Source: Chrysogorgia sp. JL179-B06 (taxonomy: Eukaryota > Cnidaria > Anthozoa > Scleralcyonacea > Chrysogorgiidae). Taken from it: 64,000 bases of DNA. This document shows, piece by piece, positions 11,981 through 24,026 of this stretch. The DNA lies in NCBI GenBank assembly GCA_035772405.1, contig JAYKKM010000504.1, positions 913,501-977,500 on the forward strand, read 5' to 3'. The notes beneath the pieces are model-generated. The model did not search any database. It was not told where the DNA came from and saw only the letters and a list, made by a program, of their open reading frames with translations. The position numbers and the translations under genes are program-made. The first letter of the stretch is position 1, and every line of letters begins with the position of its first letter.

Positions 11981-11998
11981 CAATATAACTACAAATAT

Positions 11999-12160
11999 CC
12001 GTGTGGAGTATGTTCTAAAGCGGTCAAAAGCAATAAAAAGGAGTCCAATGTGACATGTGCGACCTGTGGTTCCATACAAGATGCATGGTCATCTCTACGA
12101 AGACATACGAAGGTCTGGGAAATTCCAGTACGGTTTGGATCTGTTCTAGTTGTGATACTC
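11999..12160 (+). pseudogene. PHD-type zinc finger of the LINE, frameshifted
   Basis: YPCGVCSKAV (C-x2-C) and NVTCATC lie in one frame. CDLWFHTRC (C-x2-W-x-H-x2-C) and VWICSSC lie in another frame starting at 12055. Together they supply the Cys4-His-Cys3 pattern. The switch occurs inside GCGACCTGTGG and can be explained by loss of one copy of a 7-base direct repeat. Confidence 0.7.
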
Positions 12161-14116
12161 CTAACTTCTCCAGCTGCCTGTCTGACTCTCTCAATGATGT
12201 GGATACTTATAATTCATATTCAGCTATAAACAGCAGGGACCTAAGGAATAAGTTAATAGCTCTCCTGAGGCCTATATAGCACCAACACCTCTGTTTACCT
12301 CAAGTCCATCCTGCCCTGTTGCCACCAAGAAAATACCAAGCTACCCAAAAATGAGAAAAAGCCTGACAATACTGAGCATCAACTGCCAAAGCCTACCAGC
12401 TAAGAAAGAAGCCTACTGTAATATTATCCACAATTTATCCGAGCACATTACGGCTGATTATTTTTTTGTCTGACAGCTGCCTAGTCGAGAGAAGAGATAG
12501 AGTACACATGGCGGTGGTGTGTTTATAGCTGCAAAGAAAGATCTTGTGTTAATCAGGGAAACCAATTGTGAAACCAACTGTAAATTGCAAACTTGACTGT
12601 GTTGGACATAAAACACTCCATATTAGTGCTTATTATAGACCACATACTAGTGACGAGGAAATTAAAGCCTCCTGGAATTGGAAAAATCATTGGCCTTATT
12701 CAATCCCAGTCATGAGATCCTTCTAAGGGGATTTCAATTTGCCTTGATGGGACTGGAAAAATCATTCTCTAAAGCAATGCTATTATCCAAATATTCATTA
12801 TTACTTTTCTGATGTCTTGGATGATTATGGTCTCACACAAATAGTTGAGGAGGCTACTAGGGGTCACAATATACTAGACCTGATTATCACCAACAACCCA
12901 ACCAGGGTCTGCCAGATTAATATCGTACCTGGTATCTCTGATCATGATTGTCCCCTAGTGGAACTGGAAATCCAATACATACGACACCGCCAGAAACAAC
13001 GTGAAATTCCCCTCTATCGAAGGGCGCAGTGGGCCAACTTTGAGACCGACTTGGTGACCACATGGGAGAAGATTGAGATGTGTGAAGATACAATGTTGGT
13101 AATGACCTATGGCTCATGTTTAAGAAAGACATCCAGGAGGGTGTGCTAAAACATATTCAACACAAGACATGTAAAAAGAAAGATAATCTAACCATGGATA
13201 AAACCTGGCATTAAACGCCTAATAAAGCAAAGGTATTAGACTAACATCATGCGGAAGAGAGCTAGAACAAGAAATGCAACTGAGTGGAACCACCAACTTG
13301 ACCAGAAGATGAGGAACATAAAAAGGAAGATCCAAGCAGAGTCAAGGAAGGAATACTGGAATTATGTAGAGTCCATAATTTCCCCAATGAAAGAGGATAC
13401 CAATGAGTATTCGGGGATGAAAAGATTTTGGTCCTTCATTAAACATCGTAGAACAGACAACATGGGAGTGTCAACTCTAAGAACTGATGGAAAAACAATT
13501 TCTGATCCGAAAGAAAAAGCTAATGTTTTGAACAGATACTTTTTCTCAGTATTTACAAGGGACAAATCGAACCATCATCCCCTGCCCTCAGCTCCATCCA
13601 TCTATCCTGTAATTAGCGACATTAACATATCAAGAGAGGGAATTAAGAAGTTGTTGGATAATTGAAAGATACATAAAGTACCTGGTCCTGTTGAAATTAC
13701 CACAAGAGTATTGAAAGAACTAGCTAATTAGCCCGTAGCTAATATATTAACTGTGATATTTAGGAAGTCATACAGTACCGGTTAGACACCATGTGACTGG
13801 AAATTAGCCAATGTAATTCATATCCACAAGAAGGACTCCAGACACGATCCATGCAACTGTCCGATCTCTCTCACATGTGTTGCATGTAAGTTAATGGAAC
13901 ATATTATAACAAGCTCCATTATGCACCATGCTAGAAACCATGGAATACTCTTTTCTTACAGCATGGATTTAGGGACAGGCGGTCATGTGAAACACAGCTG
14001 TTAGGTTTCATTCAGAATCTTGTTAACAACATACACGAAGGCTACCAAACTGACATGCTGGTGATGGACTTCAGCAAAGCCTTTGACAAGGTTACCATCG
14101 ACACCTTGTTACAAAA

Positions 14117-14650
14117 TTGATTAAATACGGTATGTGTGGAAAGTCCATGCAGTGGATCCAGTCATTCCTAACTAACAGGAAGCAGCGTGTCTTGCTAAAT
14201 GGGGAGTCATTTGAGTTTGTTGATGTATTATCGGGAGTACCTCAGGGCTCGGTGCAAGGACCATGTCTCTTCTTATTTTATATAAATGACCTTCCGGAGA
14301 CACTAACTTCAAATGTCAGGCTCTTTGCAGATGACACCATCGCGTATCTTACGATACATTCTGATTTAGTTACTGAAATTCTTCAAAAGGACCTTGACAA
14401 ATTAGCTGAATGGGAGAGGCTGTGGGACATGAAATTCCATCCTGAAAAGTGTGAGATAATATGCGTGTCGATCGTAAACGACATCTTATTTCACATGATT
14501 CTCCATGGTAATATCCTGCGCTCTGTAGACTCATCTAAATATTTGGGTGTTACCATCTCACCGGACTTGAGCTGGAACACTCATATTAATAACACTACAA
14601 TGAAGGCAAATACTATACTCTTGCCTTTCTCAGAAGAAATCTCCAAGTAA
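14117..14650 (+). pseudogene. LINE reverse-transcriptase core
   Basis: A 177-codon open piece containing the B-motif region (SGVPQGSVQGPCLFLFYIND), the catalytic A/C-motif end FADDTIAYL, and the conserved MKFHPEKCEII and KYLGVTI. The first catalytic Asp lies just upstream in MDFSKAFDKV (about 14065). Breaks on both sides show that this is a relic. The C-terminal tail (14823-15128, MLEQLGWEPL...FKLALMNLDR) is in a separate frame. Confidence 0.9.
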
Positions 14651-15313
14651 ACTCCTCTACAATCAATACCTCAGCCTATTTTGGCTTGGTACGGCCTATA
14701 TTAGAATATGCAGCAACAGTGTGAGATCCCTACGCTCAAGCTAATATCAAGAAAATGGAAATGATGTAGCGACGTGCAGCACGTTTTGTGCTCAAGAAAT
14801 ACGATCGAACAGTGTCAGCAAAATGCTGGAGCAATTAGGATGGGAGCCACTCAAAAGTAGGAGGAAAGCAATGAGACTGTGTATGATGTATAAAATACAT
14901 AATGGGCTTGTTGCCACTGATGGTATACCACCAATGTTGCCAGTGCAGAGAAAGAGTAGGCACCTCAACTCATTGTCCTACCAAGTTTCGAGCTCCAAAA
15001 CGGATTACCACATGTACTCATTCTTCCCTCGTACAATAAGGGACTGGAACTCCTTACCTGGAGAGGACCTAATTAAACTGCCAAGCCTTAATTCCTTTAA
15101 GCTGGCCCTCATGAACTTGGACCGATAGCTGCCAATTATTATTATTATTATTTTTTATTATTAACTTTATTTATTTACATACATTTATTTATATGTTATT
15201 ACTGTAATATGTTATTTTATTTTAAGACCCCCCATGAGAATCTTCATATAGAAGGAGTTGGGGTAATTTGGAAGAAGAAGAAGAAAGACAAAGTTTATTA
15301 TTTACAATATAGT

Positions 15314-15652
15314 GACTCCTTTGCTGGTGGGGTTTTACTACATCCCGGGCGTTCTTTGTCAGCGCCCACAAGCAATTGTCTTCTGGACGATCCTTTTATT
15401 AGTATTATAAGGTCCATTAGGTGGGGGGGGGGGTTAGAAAACCCATTAGGCAGGGGGTTTGGGTTAGTTATTTTGGGGTTAGCAGTTCTTTGATGTATTT
15501 CATCATACAGACATGTCCGATCATATGATAGCAGTACAATCTCTCATTTTGTCCCACCACTCGTGGATTCTAAAAAAATGTATTATAAGACGATTGCTTG
15601 CGGGCACTAACAAAGAATGCCTGGATGTAGTAAAACCCTTGCTGGTGACGTA
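15314..15652. repeat. Fold-back element with G-runs in the spacer
   Basis: An arm at about 15318-15381 (GCTGGTGGGGTTTTACTACA, GGGCGTTCTTTG, CAAGCAATTGTCTT) is mirrored at about 15585-15650. The spacer contains GGGGGGGGGGG and GGGGTTAGC tracts. Arm identity is about 85% by eye. No transposase is seen, and the ends and target duplication are not resolved. Confidence 0.75.
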
Positions 15653-15659
15653 TTTATAT

Positions 15660-16050
15660 AATAATACTTTGGGTTAGGTTTTCGGGCATGTTTGGGATTA
15701 TAAAGTTCGTGATTTCATTAAATTACGTGGAGTACTTCTGCTGTAAACCAAGCTATTCTGCCTGGTTTCTAAGCCATTTCGCCAAGTTGTAGCGATGTCT
15801 GAGATGACATCATCATTTTGTCCCCCCCCCCCCCCCCCACTTCTCCAGGTCTGTTGACGCCACTTTGTGTAGGCACTATACAGTGTAGACACTAATATAC
15901 CTGTGCAACAGTAAATACTTAATATCACCACTGTATCCAGTGCAAAATATTTTCTTGATTGTTTATTTTGTGCTATTTAATTAGCACTAATGAATTAGAA
16001 CTGTTTAATAGGTATAATAACTGCACTCTACCATACAGCAAAATAATATT
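15660..16050. other. Non-coding stretch with poly-C tract
   Basis: Contains a run of 17 C (about 15822-15838). No gene is recognised. Confidence 0.4.
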
Positions 16051-16052
16051 TA

Positions 16053-16460
16053 AGAAATAGAAAACATTTTCCGTGTTATAGGAAGTTTTGGAGAACGAGA
16101 AATCATAGCGTAGGGCGAGTGTTTCTACGCCATTTCGAGTTCTCCCAAACTTTCACGAGTGTTTCTATAACCTATGGGAACACGGATAAAAACGTTTTCC
16201 ATTTCTTTTATAAAATAACCAGTAGAAAGCAAATAAAATGTACATATCTCTTTTTTTTCAACACGTAAATTCTCCTTACTGCGTATGATGGCGCCATGAT
16301 GGCTAATTGATGGCTAATTGATGGCGTATGATGGCTAATTGATGGCGTATGATGGCTAATTGATGGCGTATGATGGTTAATTGATGGCGTATGATGGCTA
16401 ATTGATGCGTAGGATGGCTAATTGATGGCGTATCACGATGGCGTAATCCATCTATGTAGC
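16053..16460. repeat. Palindrome plus GATGGCTAATT minisatellite, copy 1
   Basis: Starts TTTAAGAAATAGAAAAC. An imperfect 150-bp palindrome follows (arms around AACGAGAAATC and GATTTCGAGTTCTCC-like segments) and ends ATTTCTTTTATAAAATAACCAG. Next come an AT spacer and tandem copies of GATGGCGTATGATGGCTAATT (about 16290-16440). The whole composite recurs at 43962-44340, so palindrome and minisatellite travel as one unit. Confidence 0.85.
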
Positions 16461-17379
16461 CTGATATAAACACGGTAACTGACCAATCACAGCGTGCGTA
16501 AGACACGACTTATTTTATAACTAGAAATACGTGTACGCAACAATCCCACGCTCGATGTATGATAATACTGCTACAATGCACGCAATTTGGCGCATCCTAA
16601 TTAATTGGGCCTATGTTCGAGAAAGGGTCAAAATAAATAAGATAGTTTTGGTAATAAATAATAGTTGATTTTTTCAGTAAAAAGAAAAGAAAAAACTCGA
16701 AATTTGGAAAAAGGAGAAACTTAGTACACAGAGTACTAGTAATACAAACTTTTCGTACATTTTATAAATAAACAACGAACTAATTTAGATTTTCCTATGA
16801 TCAATTATTTGAGCTTTAACTTCATATATAATAATAAATAATAATAAAAGACGTATTAGGAGCATTATACAAAAGTCTCAATGCTCTTACAACAATATAT
16901 TCTTAATATATAGACTCAACAATAAATAGGCTCCTTCGAAGCGACAAAGTTTCTATGATGAAACTCATTTAAATTTCTTTCATTCGAACAACGTTCGACT
17001 TGCCAATGTGATGAATAAAATGATTTTAAGTTCACTTTGTAAATAGGAAAAACAAATATCAAACTTACATACACGTATTTATAGTTTCTTGTGCAAAAGA
17101 AGCTGTGTACTAAAAATAAGTTGTACTTGGAAAAACATTTCTGTACTTATTTCGTTACTTCGTATTATAGTAACACCCGTTTTTTCTGATTTCTTGCATA
17201 ATTTATTTTTTTCTTGCATAATTATCGCTTTCGACGGCTTTTCGTTCGAAATATATTTAGCCAAGAAATGACGCAATTGTTACCATGGTAACGAACTGGT
17301 TTTTAATTTATCAAATACAAACTGATTTTAACATGTTCCGACGACAATATCTTTTGAAATACTAACTCTACGAACTCAT

Positions 17380-17905
17380 GAGATTGAGATACATCAAATG
17401 AAAGCTTGAATAACAGACTCGGACATACGTACAAAAATATATTTGTAAATAATTGCTAACATCTTTTAAAAAGCGAAAACACTTACAGGTTTGTCAGTGA
17501 ATGGCTTCTAAATTTACGAACTGTCAAATTTTCCAGACATCTGCCAGCTTCCAATGACGATATATTTTGAACTACAGAAAGCTTGACTAATTGACTCGGA
17601 CATACGTACACAATATCTCAGTAGTATTAACTTTAAATTGCTAACCGATAAAACAATGATAAACACTGAAACACAAACACATCAAATGAAAGCTTGAATA
17701 TCAGACTTGAACATACGTACAAAAATATCTCTATAACCGATTGCTAACATCTTTAAAAAAGGGAAAACACTTACAGGTTTGCCCTTGAATGGCTTTTGAA
17801 TTTACGAACTGTCAAATTTGACATCTTCCAGCTTCAGACGACTATATATTTTGAACTACTGAAAGCTTGACTAAAGTTTGACTCAGACATACAGTACCGC
17901 AGTAC
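17380..17905. repeat. Two diverged direct copies of a 300-bp segment
   Basis: CATCAAATGAAAGCTTGAAT, CATACGTACAAAAATAT, AACACTTACAGGTTTG and TTTGAACTACTGAAAGCTTG occur in the same order in copy 1 (17394-17690) and copy 2 (17688-17905). Copy 2 is interrupted by element B exactly at the ACGTACRCAATAT site that is intact in copy 1 (about 17606). Confidence 0.85.
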
Positions 17906-18882
17906 GTACACTGTAAAAACGGAATGGTTATTTCAACCAATTAAATTGGTTATAACCAAATCAAATTGGTTGAAATAACACACTCAAAATTGGTTATATA
18001 TTAACCAATGTAAAATGGTGGATTCAACCAAAAAACAATGATTAATGTAACCAATAATAATAGGTGGTTAGTATAACCAAATGGAATTGGTTAAATAACC
18101 CGGTTTAAATTGGTTAAAATATTAACCAATTGGTAGAAATAACACACTCAAAATTGGTTATATATTAACCAATGTAAAATGGTGGTTTCAACCAAAAAAC
18201 AGTGATTAATGTAACCAATAATAATAGGTGGTTAGTATAACCAAATGGAATTGGTTAAATAACCCGGTTTAAATTGGTTAAAATATTAACCAATTGGTAG
18301 AAATAACACTCAAAATTGGCTATATATTAACCAATGTAAAATGGTGGTTTCAACCAAAAAACAGTGATTAATGTAACCAATAATAATAGGTGGTTAGTAT
18401 AAACCAAGTGGAATTGGTTAAATAACCCGGTTTAAATTGGTTAAGATTAACCAATACACAATGTTACTATCAACAAAAAACAATGGTCAATTTTAAACAA
18501 ATTTAATATTATTTTAAGTTATATACATTATAACACCGTTTCAATCAATTTTACTCATTCCTGATTGGTTAATGACCTCAATATTAAAATATTTTTTTAA
18601 AATAACATCCGGGATGTTGGATTTTAATATTTACAAACATCAGTTTTCCCGCTTCTTTGTAAAATTTGGTAAACTATGAATTCGCATAAAATTGATTGAA
18701 AAAGTATTAAAAGGAAATAACATTTGTTCTCAAAGAATTAATGAAAAATCACACTTGTGTTTGGCGAAATACTAACCACATGTGGTATTATGAATATTTC
18801 ACCTAACACACATGTGATTTTTCATTAATTCTTCTCAAACTGTGTTATTTCCTATACTAATACATCATATAAATTATATACA

Positions 18883-19227
18883 TTATATAATACATATACT
18901 GAATCTTGGTGCAATATAGTAAGCACCATTTCTGTGTTCAGTACCAAAAGGATGAATTACATGTGCTGGCATATATGTCAGAAATTCTTTTTGTGAGGAA
19001 AAGAAATTATCACTAATCGCTTCGCTGCAAACTTTAAAAGCATGAAAATGTGGAACAAATTCAATTGTAGTAAATTTTGTCAGATAAAAAATAACATTAT
19101 TCTGCACATTGACAACAATGTTTTTAATCAATGAAAATTCAGGAATCTGGTCATCTGATATTCCAGTAGATACCACAGCTCCTACTCTATACTCTGTACC
19201 ATGGATAACTATACACATTGTTTTCAA
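18883..19227 (-). pseudogene. Transposon-associated protein remnant in element B
   Basis: 114 open codons, starting at an ATG (MKTMCIVIHGTEYRVGAVVS), with SDDQIPEFSLIKNIVV and EFVPHFHAFKV. The pattern G-T-x-Y-x-x-G-A-x-V plus a later H-F-H-A-F resembles C-terminal regions of proteins carried by animal CACTA/EnSpm elements. That similarity is from memory and unverified. No catalytic residues lie in this stretch. It runs antisense to the exons at 20.0-20.4 kb. Confidence 0.45.
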
Positions 19228-20006
19228 TTATTTTATTATATTTAAATACAGCAGACTTAAATTACAAATAACTATCACTTATCTGAATATAATTGGCAAG
19301 GCTTTTGAATTTGACTGCATACACAGTATTCATAAATTATGACTATGTTTGATGTTTGGTAAACAAATTTCCGATAAATCACTGCCACTATAAATCATGC
19401 TTCTTTAGTACTGTGGTAAAACTGTCAGTGGAATTGCAAGTGTCTGATATGTGATGGCAAAGCAAAGCACTGACAAAATAAAAACCAGAAATGGTATGTA
19501 ACAGATGTTTCTGGTATTGTTGATCCATTATTTATATTGTCTAACTTTTATTGGAGTTCTTGTTGAGAATACAATACTCTATGTGATGTATTAGTTCATT
19601 GCACATGTGCACGACTCCACATATAATGTAGTTGTCGTTTGGGAATACACCACTGCAACTACTGTATTTTCCCATACCATAGCTATATCTTATGATTTAC
19701 TTTTAGCACACTGTAAGTTATTCCCAGTGTTGGACCACAACATTTTACCAGATAGTGTCAAACATCTAGATTTTGCCCTGGCACATCCCTAATGGCTAGG
19801 TTGTCAGTTGTCACTAACACTTCATACACATAAAGCATCGTGTGTTCTTAAAATCATTAACATCATCTGTTTCCAGTGCCATTGTTTAATTTGCACATTC
19901 AGTTTCTGTATGTACTTTGCACTGATATCACCATAATAGCAATGTTTAGCTTAATAATAATTTAATTATAAAATTGACATGCAAAAAATCCAATTTTATT
20001 CTTCAG

Positions 20007-20358
20007 AAGTGGACAATCGCTGTATTATGGCTGCCCTACCACACCTGCTTGGTGAGAAGAAGTCAACTGACTTTATCGCTGGGGAGATGTTTTGGAAAAT
20101 CATTCTTGTAAGTTTGCAATTCATTTGCACTTTTCAATTTCCATTTAGAGGCACAATATGTTCCTGAATGGAACATTGTAAATACAGTAACTGCCATTTC
20201 TTAGTTTATTTTATAATTGTAGTATAATGACCTAATATTATAGTATAAAATAAAATAATATAAAATTATTTCATGTATAATTACAGGATGAAGGTGATGT
20301 ACAGACATCAATCCATGAGACAAAAGCTCCACGACTGATTTTGACTGGAACATTTTAA
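20007..20358 (+). pseudogene. Two-exon 3' coding remnant in element B
   Basis: Exon 20007-20107 follows a strong acceptor (TTTTATTCTTCAG) and encodes MAALPHLLGEKKSTDFIAGE and FWKIIL before a GTAAGT donor. After a 179-bp intron ending in TTACAG, exon 20287-20358 encodes DEGDVQTSIHETKAPRLIL and TGTF, then a stop. The junction is in phase 0. The family is not recognised; it is probably the second gene of a CACTA-like element. The 5' exons were not found. Confidence 0.5.
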
Positions 20359-21138
20359 ATATTCATTAACTTTGTTTGGCCAATGAGGGCAATGGTCCAA
20401 TTTTAAGCCATTCTCTGTTTAGCTACTAAGCAATTTGTCTGTGAGCCGGGATCAAATTTCAGTCCAGCTTACCGCGCTGAGATTTTAGCCCGGCCAGGCT
20501 GAGACTATCCATGTAATAAGCCCTTTATATAGCACTTTTTGCTGTTAAGAATTTTGTAAACATTTGTAAAACAGGAAGCATTTAGATTAAATTTTTTCCA
20601 TCAAATTTGTGTTTTTTTTTTGTTATATTTCATAAGATGGATAAGATTTGTGTTTTAAATGTTAACCATTTGTGTAATGGTTAATACTACAACCAATAAA
20701 AAATTGTTAAAATAACACACTTCAACCATTTAGAATTGATTACCTCAGATCCACCCTGGGTACTATTCTAAATAGGTTAAAACTACTGTTGTTAATTGGT
20801 TACAACTTCGAATGACCAAATCTAATTGGTCATATACACCCATTATAATTGATCATTTATACTAAAATATAATGGTTAAATCTACTATTGGAAATTGGTC
20901 GTTACAACAATTCACAATGGTAGTTTCAACCATTATAAAATGGTAAATGTAACCATTTAAATGTGGTTAACGACCATTTATTAATTGGTTGTTATAACCA
21001 TTTACAACTGTTTGTCTCAGATCCACATTTCAACCATTTTTTTTTGCTTGAAATAACCATTTCGTTTTTACAGTGTACGCAATATAAACAGTGAAAAGGA
21101 GTTGGCCTTCGAACATTATAAACTTACTTGAAAGCATG

Positions 21139-21778
21139 TTCAATAAAACATGTTCCTGTATTTCTTCCAAAGTGCAAGTAGTCTATTAATTATAACCCAA
21201 GATCAATTAAGTGCTTAAAAACTACAATGCCCATCTGTAGTGTAGCACCGTGCCCATACATGCAGTTAATGAATCAGATAAACAATGGGCTATACCAGTA
21301 GTGGGTGTATAGTTTTACCTCAAGAAATATGTTTGTTCAGTTTTTAATGGTTAATATTTTAATGGTTAATATATATATGCACCAGTCCACCAAGTCATGT
21401 GTAAAGTAATTTCACTTCCAACAAATGTAAATACCAATATTAATTGCTTCCAGTTTTGCTATAATCAGGTATATATGTGCCACAATGGTAATTACGCGCC
21501 ATCTTAAACGTAGACGCGTGTCTATATTTTGTTGTCGCAGGTATCCATTTTTAATTTGCTTATTTTATAATAAAGTTTATGATTGACATTGTTCAATAAT
21601 AACATGTTCCTGTATTTCTTACCCAAAGTGCAAGTAGTCTATTATAACCCGAGACCAAGTGCTGAAAAACTACAATGCCCATCTGTAGTGTAGCACCGTG
21701 CCCATATATGCAGTTAATGAATCAGATAAACAATGGGCTATACCAGTAGTGGGTGTATAGTTTTACCTCAAGAAATAA
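21139..21778. repeat. Direct duplication of a roughly 190-bp segment
   Basis: AACATGTTCCTGTATTTCTT through GGGTGTATAGTTTTACCTCA occurs at about 21139-21331 and again at 21600-21778, with small indels. The copies are separated by 270 bp. It lies between the right end of element B and the 107-bp tandem array, inside element E. Confidence 0.85.
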
Positions 21779-21825
21779 GTTGAGTTATAAGAAATAAGTT
21801 CTGCGTATAAGCTAATATAAATGCC

Positions 21826-22245
21826 GGTACCGTGTAAACGCAAAAATAACCGGATCAAAATAAAGACGGTATACAGTGTAAACATAACTGAGCCGTACGT
21901 ATTTTATACTGAATAAATAATGTATATATGCCGGTACCGTTAAACGCAAAAATAACCGGATCAAAATAAAGACGGTATACAGTGTAAACATAACTGAGCC
22001 ATACGTATTTTATACTGAATAAGTAATGTATAAATGTTGGTACCGTATAAACGCAAAAATAACCGGATCAAAATAAAGACGGTATACAGTGTAAACATAA
22101 CTGAGCCATACGTATTTTACACTGAATAAGTAATGTATAAATGTTGGTACCGTATAAACGCAAAAATAACCGGATCAAAATAAAGACGGTATACAGTGTA
22201 AACATAACTGAGCCGTATGTATTTCATACCGGATCCAAATTCGTA
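21826..22245. repeat. 107-bp tandem repeat, four copies
   Basis: The unit contains AAACGCAAAAATAACCGG, ATCAAAATAAAGACGG and TATACAGTGTAAACATAACT. Its start recurs at 21836, 21942, 22049 and 22156. Divergence is low (a few substitutions), so the expansion is recent. No coding capacity. Confidence 0.92.
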
Positions 22246-22432
22246 TGGCAAAGCCAATTGACAATGAAACATTTTCTTATAAATTCCCTCTTGTTATGTA
22301 TGTATATAGTAGGCTTTATCACATGTAGTAGGCTTTATCTTATAATGAAACTGTAATTAGTTTTTATAAGTAACATTAAAAATATATTGTTGTAAGAGCA
22401 TTGAGACTATTGTATAATGCTCCTAATACGTC

Positions 22433-23335
22433 ATTATTCCCGCAGGGAGGCAGCACACTATTATTGACAAATATTGGGTTACCAGTGCGTAACTTGTGCT
22501 CAGCCTCTTTGCCGAGCTATATATAGTCGACCAAATTTCGATTAGTTTGAATTTGAGTTTGTTGTCTGTTGTTTGTCCATTTCCGGGGGTATGCGTGAGA
22601 AGTAGCAGCCAAACTGCGCATGTTCTATTCGCACGCTGCCAGTTGCCTTCGAAGGCTATAATGGGCTATATATGATCGCCTTGATACGTTTCTTAATTCA
22701 AGGAGACAGTCTAACCTCAATGTTTTTGACAACGGTGATATCCCGCATGATTTCCGTATGTTATTTTAATTCCCGTTCGTTTATTCGATTTGAAATATGA
22801 CCGCACGAGCGCCAGATATTAACTCTGTTCAATTCAGCAAATATTACAAACGTGAAGTTCGATTTGCAAAGATCAGAGTGTTGCTTGAATGGAAAATTTA
22901 TAACTTCGCGAGGCTTGCTCTTTCGAGTAAATGTTGTTCAAATTAGATGTATGGCGTTCAAATGGTCACATTGAATTTTGACATTATAAACCCTTTAACG
23001 CGCCATATGATTACCGTATGTTATTTTAATATTTCAAGGCTATATGATCGCCTTAGCTTGATACGTGGTTTAGATTCTACATTCTATTTATTTGATCCTC
23101 TATGCTATAGAAAATTTCTAGCATCTTACTGACATGCTTTCCCAACCTCGTACCCACTGCTCCTGTGTTAGCCCAGAGGCAGCATTTCACTTAAGAACTC
23201 CTAGTTATTATTATTGTTCAGATTGCTTGAAATCCATATTTATTATTAATATCCAAAATTGTTATAACATCAAAGAATAATAAAATATGTGCAAAAATGC
23301 GTTAATATACACAATGTGTTAAATATACACACTAC
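22433..23335. other. Non-coding stretch with a short dispersed duplication
   Basis: GGCTATATATGATCGCCTTG (about 22661) and a TTCCGTATGTTATTTTAAT-like segment (about 22750) are each repeated near 23037 and 23010, in a different order. No gene is recognised. Confidence 0.4.
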
Positions 23336-23756
23336 TAGTGAATGTGGGAGAGCTTGGAGTAAACTGACGATACATGGGCGATCGTCAAACTCGTATCCTC
23401 AGAAACGTTATTCTGAGTCCCGTGCAGGAATCGAACCTTTAATTACCTTCTGATTGTTACAGGTTCGATTCCGGTACGGAACTCAGAATCATTTTTCTGA
23501 GGATACGAGCTTGACGATCGCCCATGTATCGTCAATATACACAATGTTGTAGTGAATGTGGGGAGAGCTCGCTGTAGACAGACGATACGTGGACGATCGT
23601 CAAGCTCGTATTCTCAGAAAAATTATTCTGAGTCCCGTACAGGAATCGAACCTTTAATTACCTTCTGATTGTTACAGGTTCGATTCCTGTACGGGACTCA
23701 GAATCATTTTTCTGAGGATATGAGCTTGACGATAATCCACGTATCATATGTGCAAA
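23336..23756. repeat. Two tandem palindromes with tRNA T-arm-like centres
   Basis: Each about 200-bp unit (23336-23540, 23545-23756) is an inverted repeat. The arms run from GACGATAC-x-TGGACGATCGTC through TCTCAGAA and TTCTGAGTCCCGT to GTACAGGAATCGAACC. They mirror across a short spacer (TTTAATTACCTTCTGATTGTT) as AGGTTCGATTCCTGTAC. GGTTCGATTCC is a perfect Pol III B-box/T-loop consensus flanked by a T-stem (ACAGG...CCTGT), present in both orientations. A diverged half copy lies at 4973-5115. Confidence 0.85.
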
Positions 23757-24026
23757 CATAATGAATTGCACTATTTTACTATAAATTAAAAATAGACAAA
23801 TTTCCACCTTAGAACAATGGCCATGTTTTAGTAATTACACAATGATTCACAATTTTTGAATCACAATGAATAATAAATGTTTCACTTAAGTTGGGAGTCT
23901 ATTTGTACAGCAGTTGATGTCGTGGCGTCACAATGTCACTATTTGGTTATTTTTTAGGTACAAAACTAACCCTTACCCAAAATCAAAGCCTGATCCTAAC
24001 CATAACCGTCATCCTAATCCTAACCC

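Larger units (their letters stand above)
11696..15290 (+). mobile_element. Non-LTR retrotransposon (CR1/L2 type) with 2A-like peptide and PHD finger, decayed
   Basis: Order: signal-like start MAGRFLALAIVLVLAI at 11696; a 2A-like motif at 11954-11980; a PHD-type zinc finger at 11999-12160 (split by a frameshift); an AP-endonuclease domain at about 12360-12990 (LSINCQSL, GGGVFIA, and ISDHD at about 12935); a linker at 13249-13665; a reverse transcriptase at about 13660-14650 (DFSKAFDKV, SGVPQGSVQGP, FADDT); and a C-terminal segment (RDWNSLPGED) to the stop at 15128. The 3' end carries an ATT-rich UTR and a (GAA)n-like tail near 15275-15290. At least six stops or frameshifts make this copy inactive. 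Such elements reverse-transcribe their own RNA at a nicked target. Confidence 0.9.
17909..21075. mobile_element. Element B: CACTA/EnSpm-like DNA transposon
   Basis: Terminal inverted repeats begin CACTGTAAAAACG(G/A)AATGG on both ends and are flanked by TA. The paralogous empty site 300 bp upstream supports a 2-bp TA duplication. Subterminal regions are packed with AACCAATT/AATTGGTT palindromes. On the left these form three copies of a roughly 163-bp tandem unit (about 17960-18450); on the right they run from about 20660 to 21065. CACTG ends with repeat-rich subterminal regions are typical of CACTA/EnSpm elements. Coding remnants lie on both strands (18883-19227 minus; 20007-20358 plus), but no catalytic domain was found. 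Confidence 0.75.
16850..22432. mobile_element. Element E: 5.6-kb DNA transposon with 55-bp terminal repeats
   Basis: The left end (GACGTATTAGGAGCATTATA and the next 35 bases) is matched almost perfectly in inverse orientation at 22378-22432. Inside are two tandemly related 300-bp segments (17380-17905), element B nested at 17909-21075, a duplicated 190-bp segment (about 21139-21331 and 21600-21778), and a 107-bp tandem repeat. No transposase frame is found, so it is non-autonomous. The target duplication is unclear. Confidence 0.75.
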
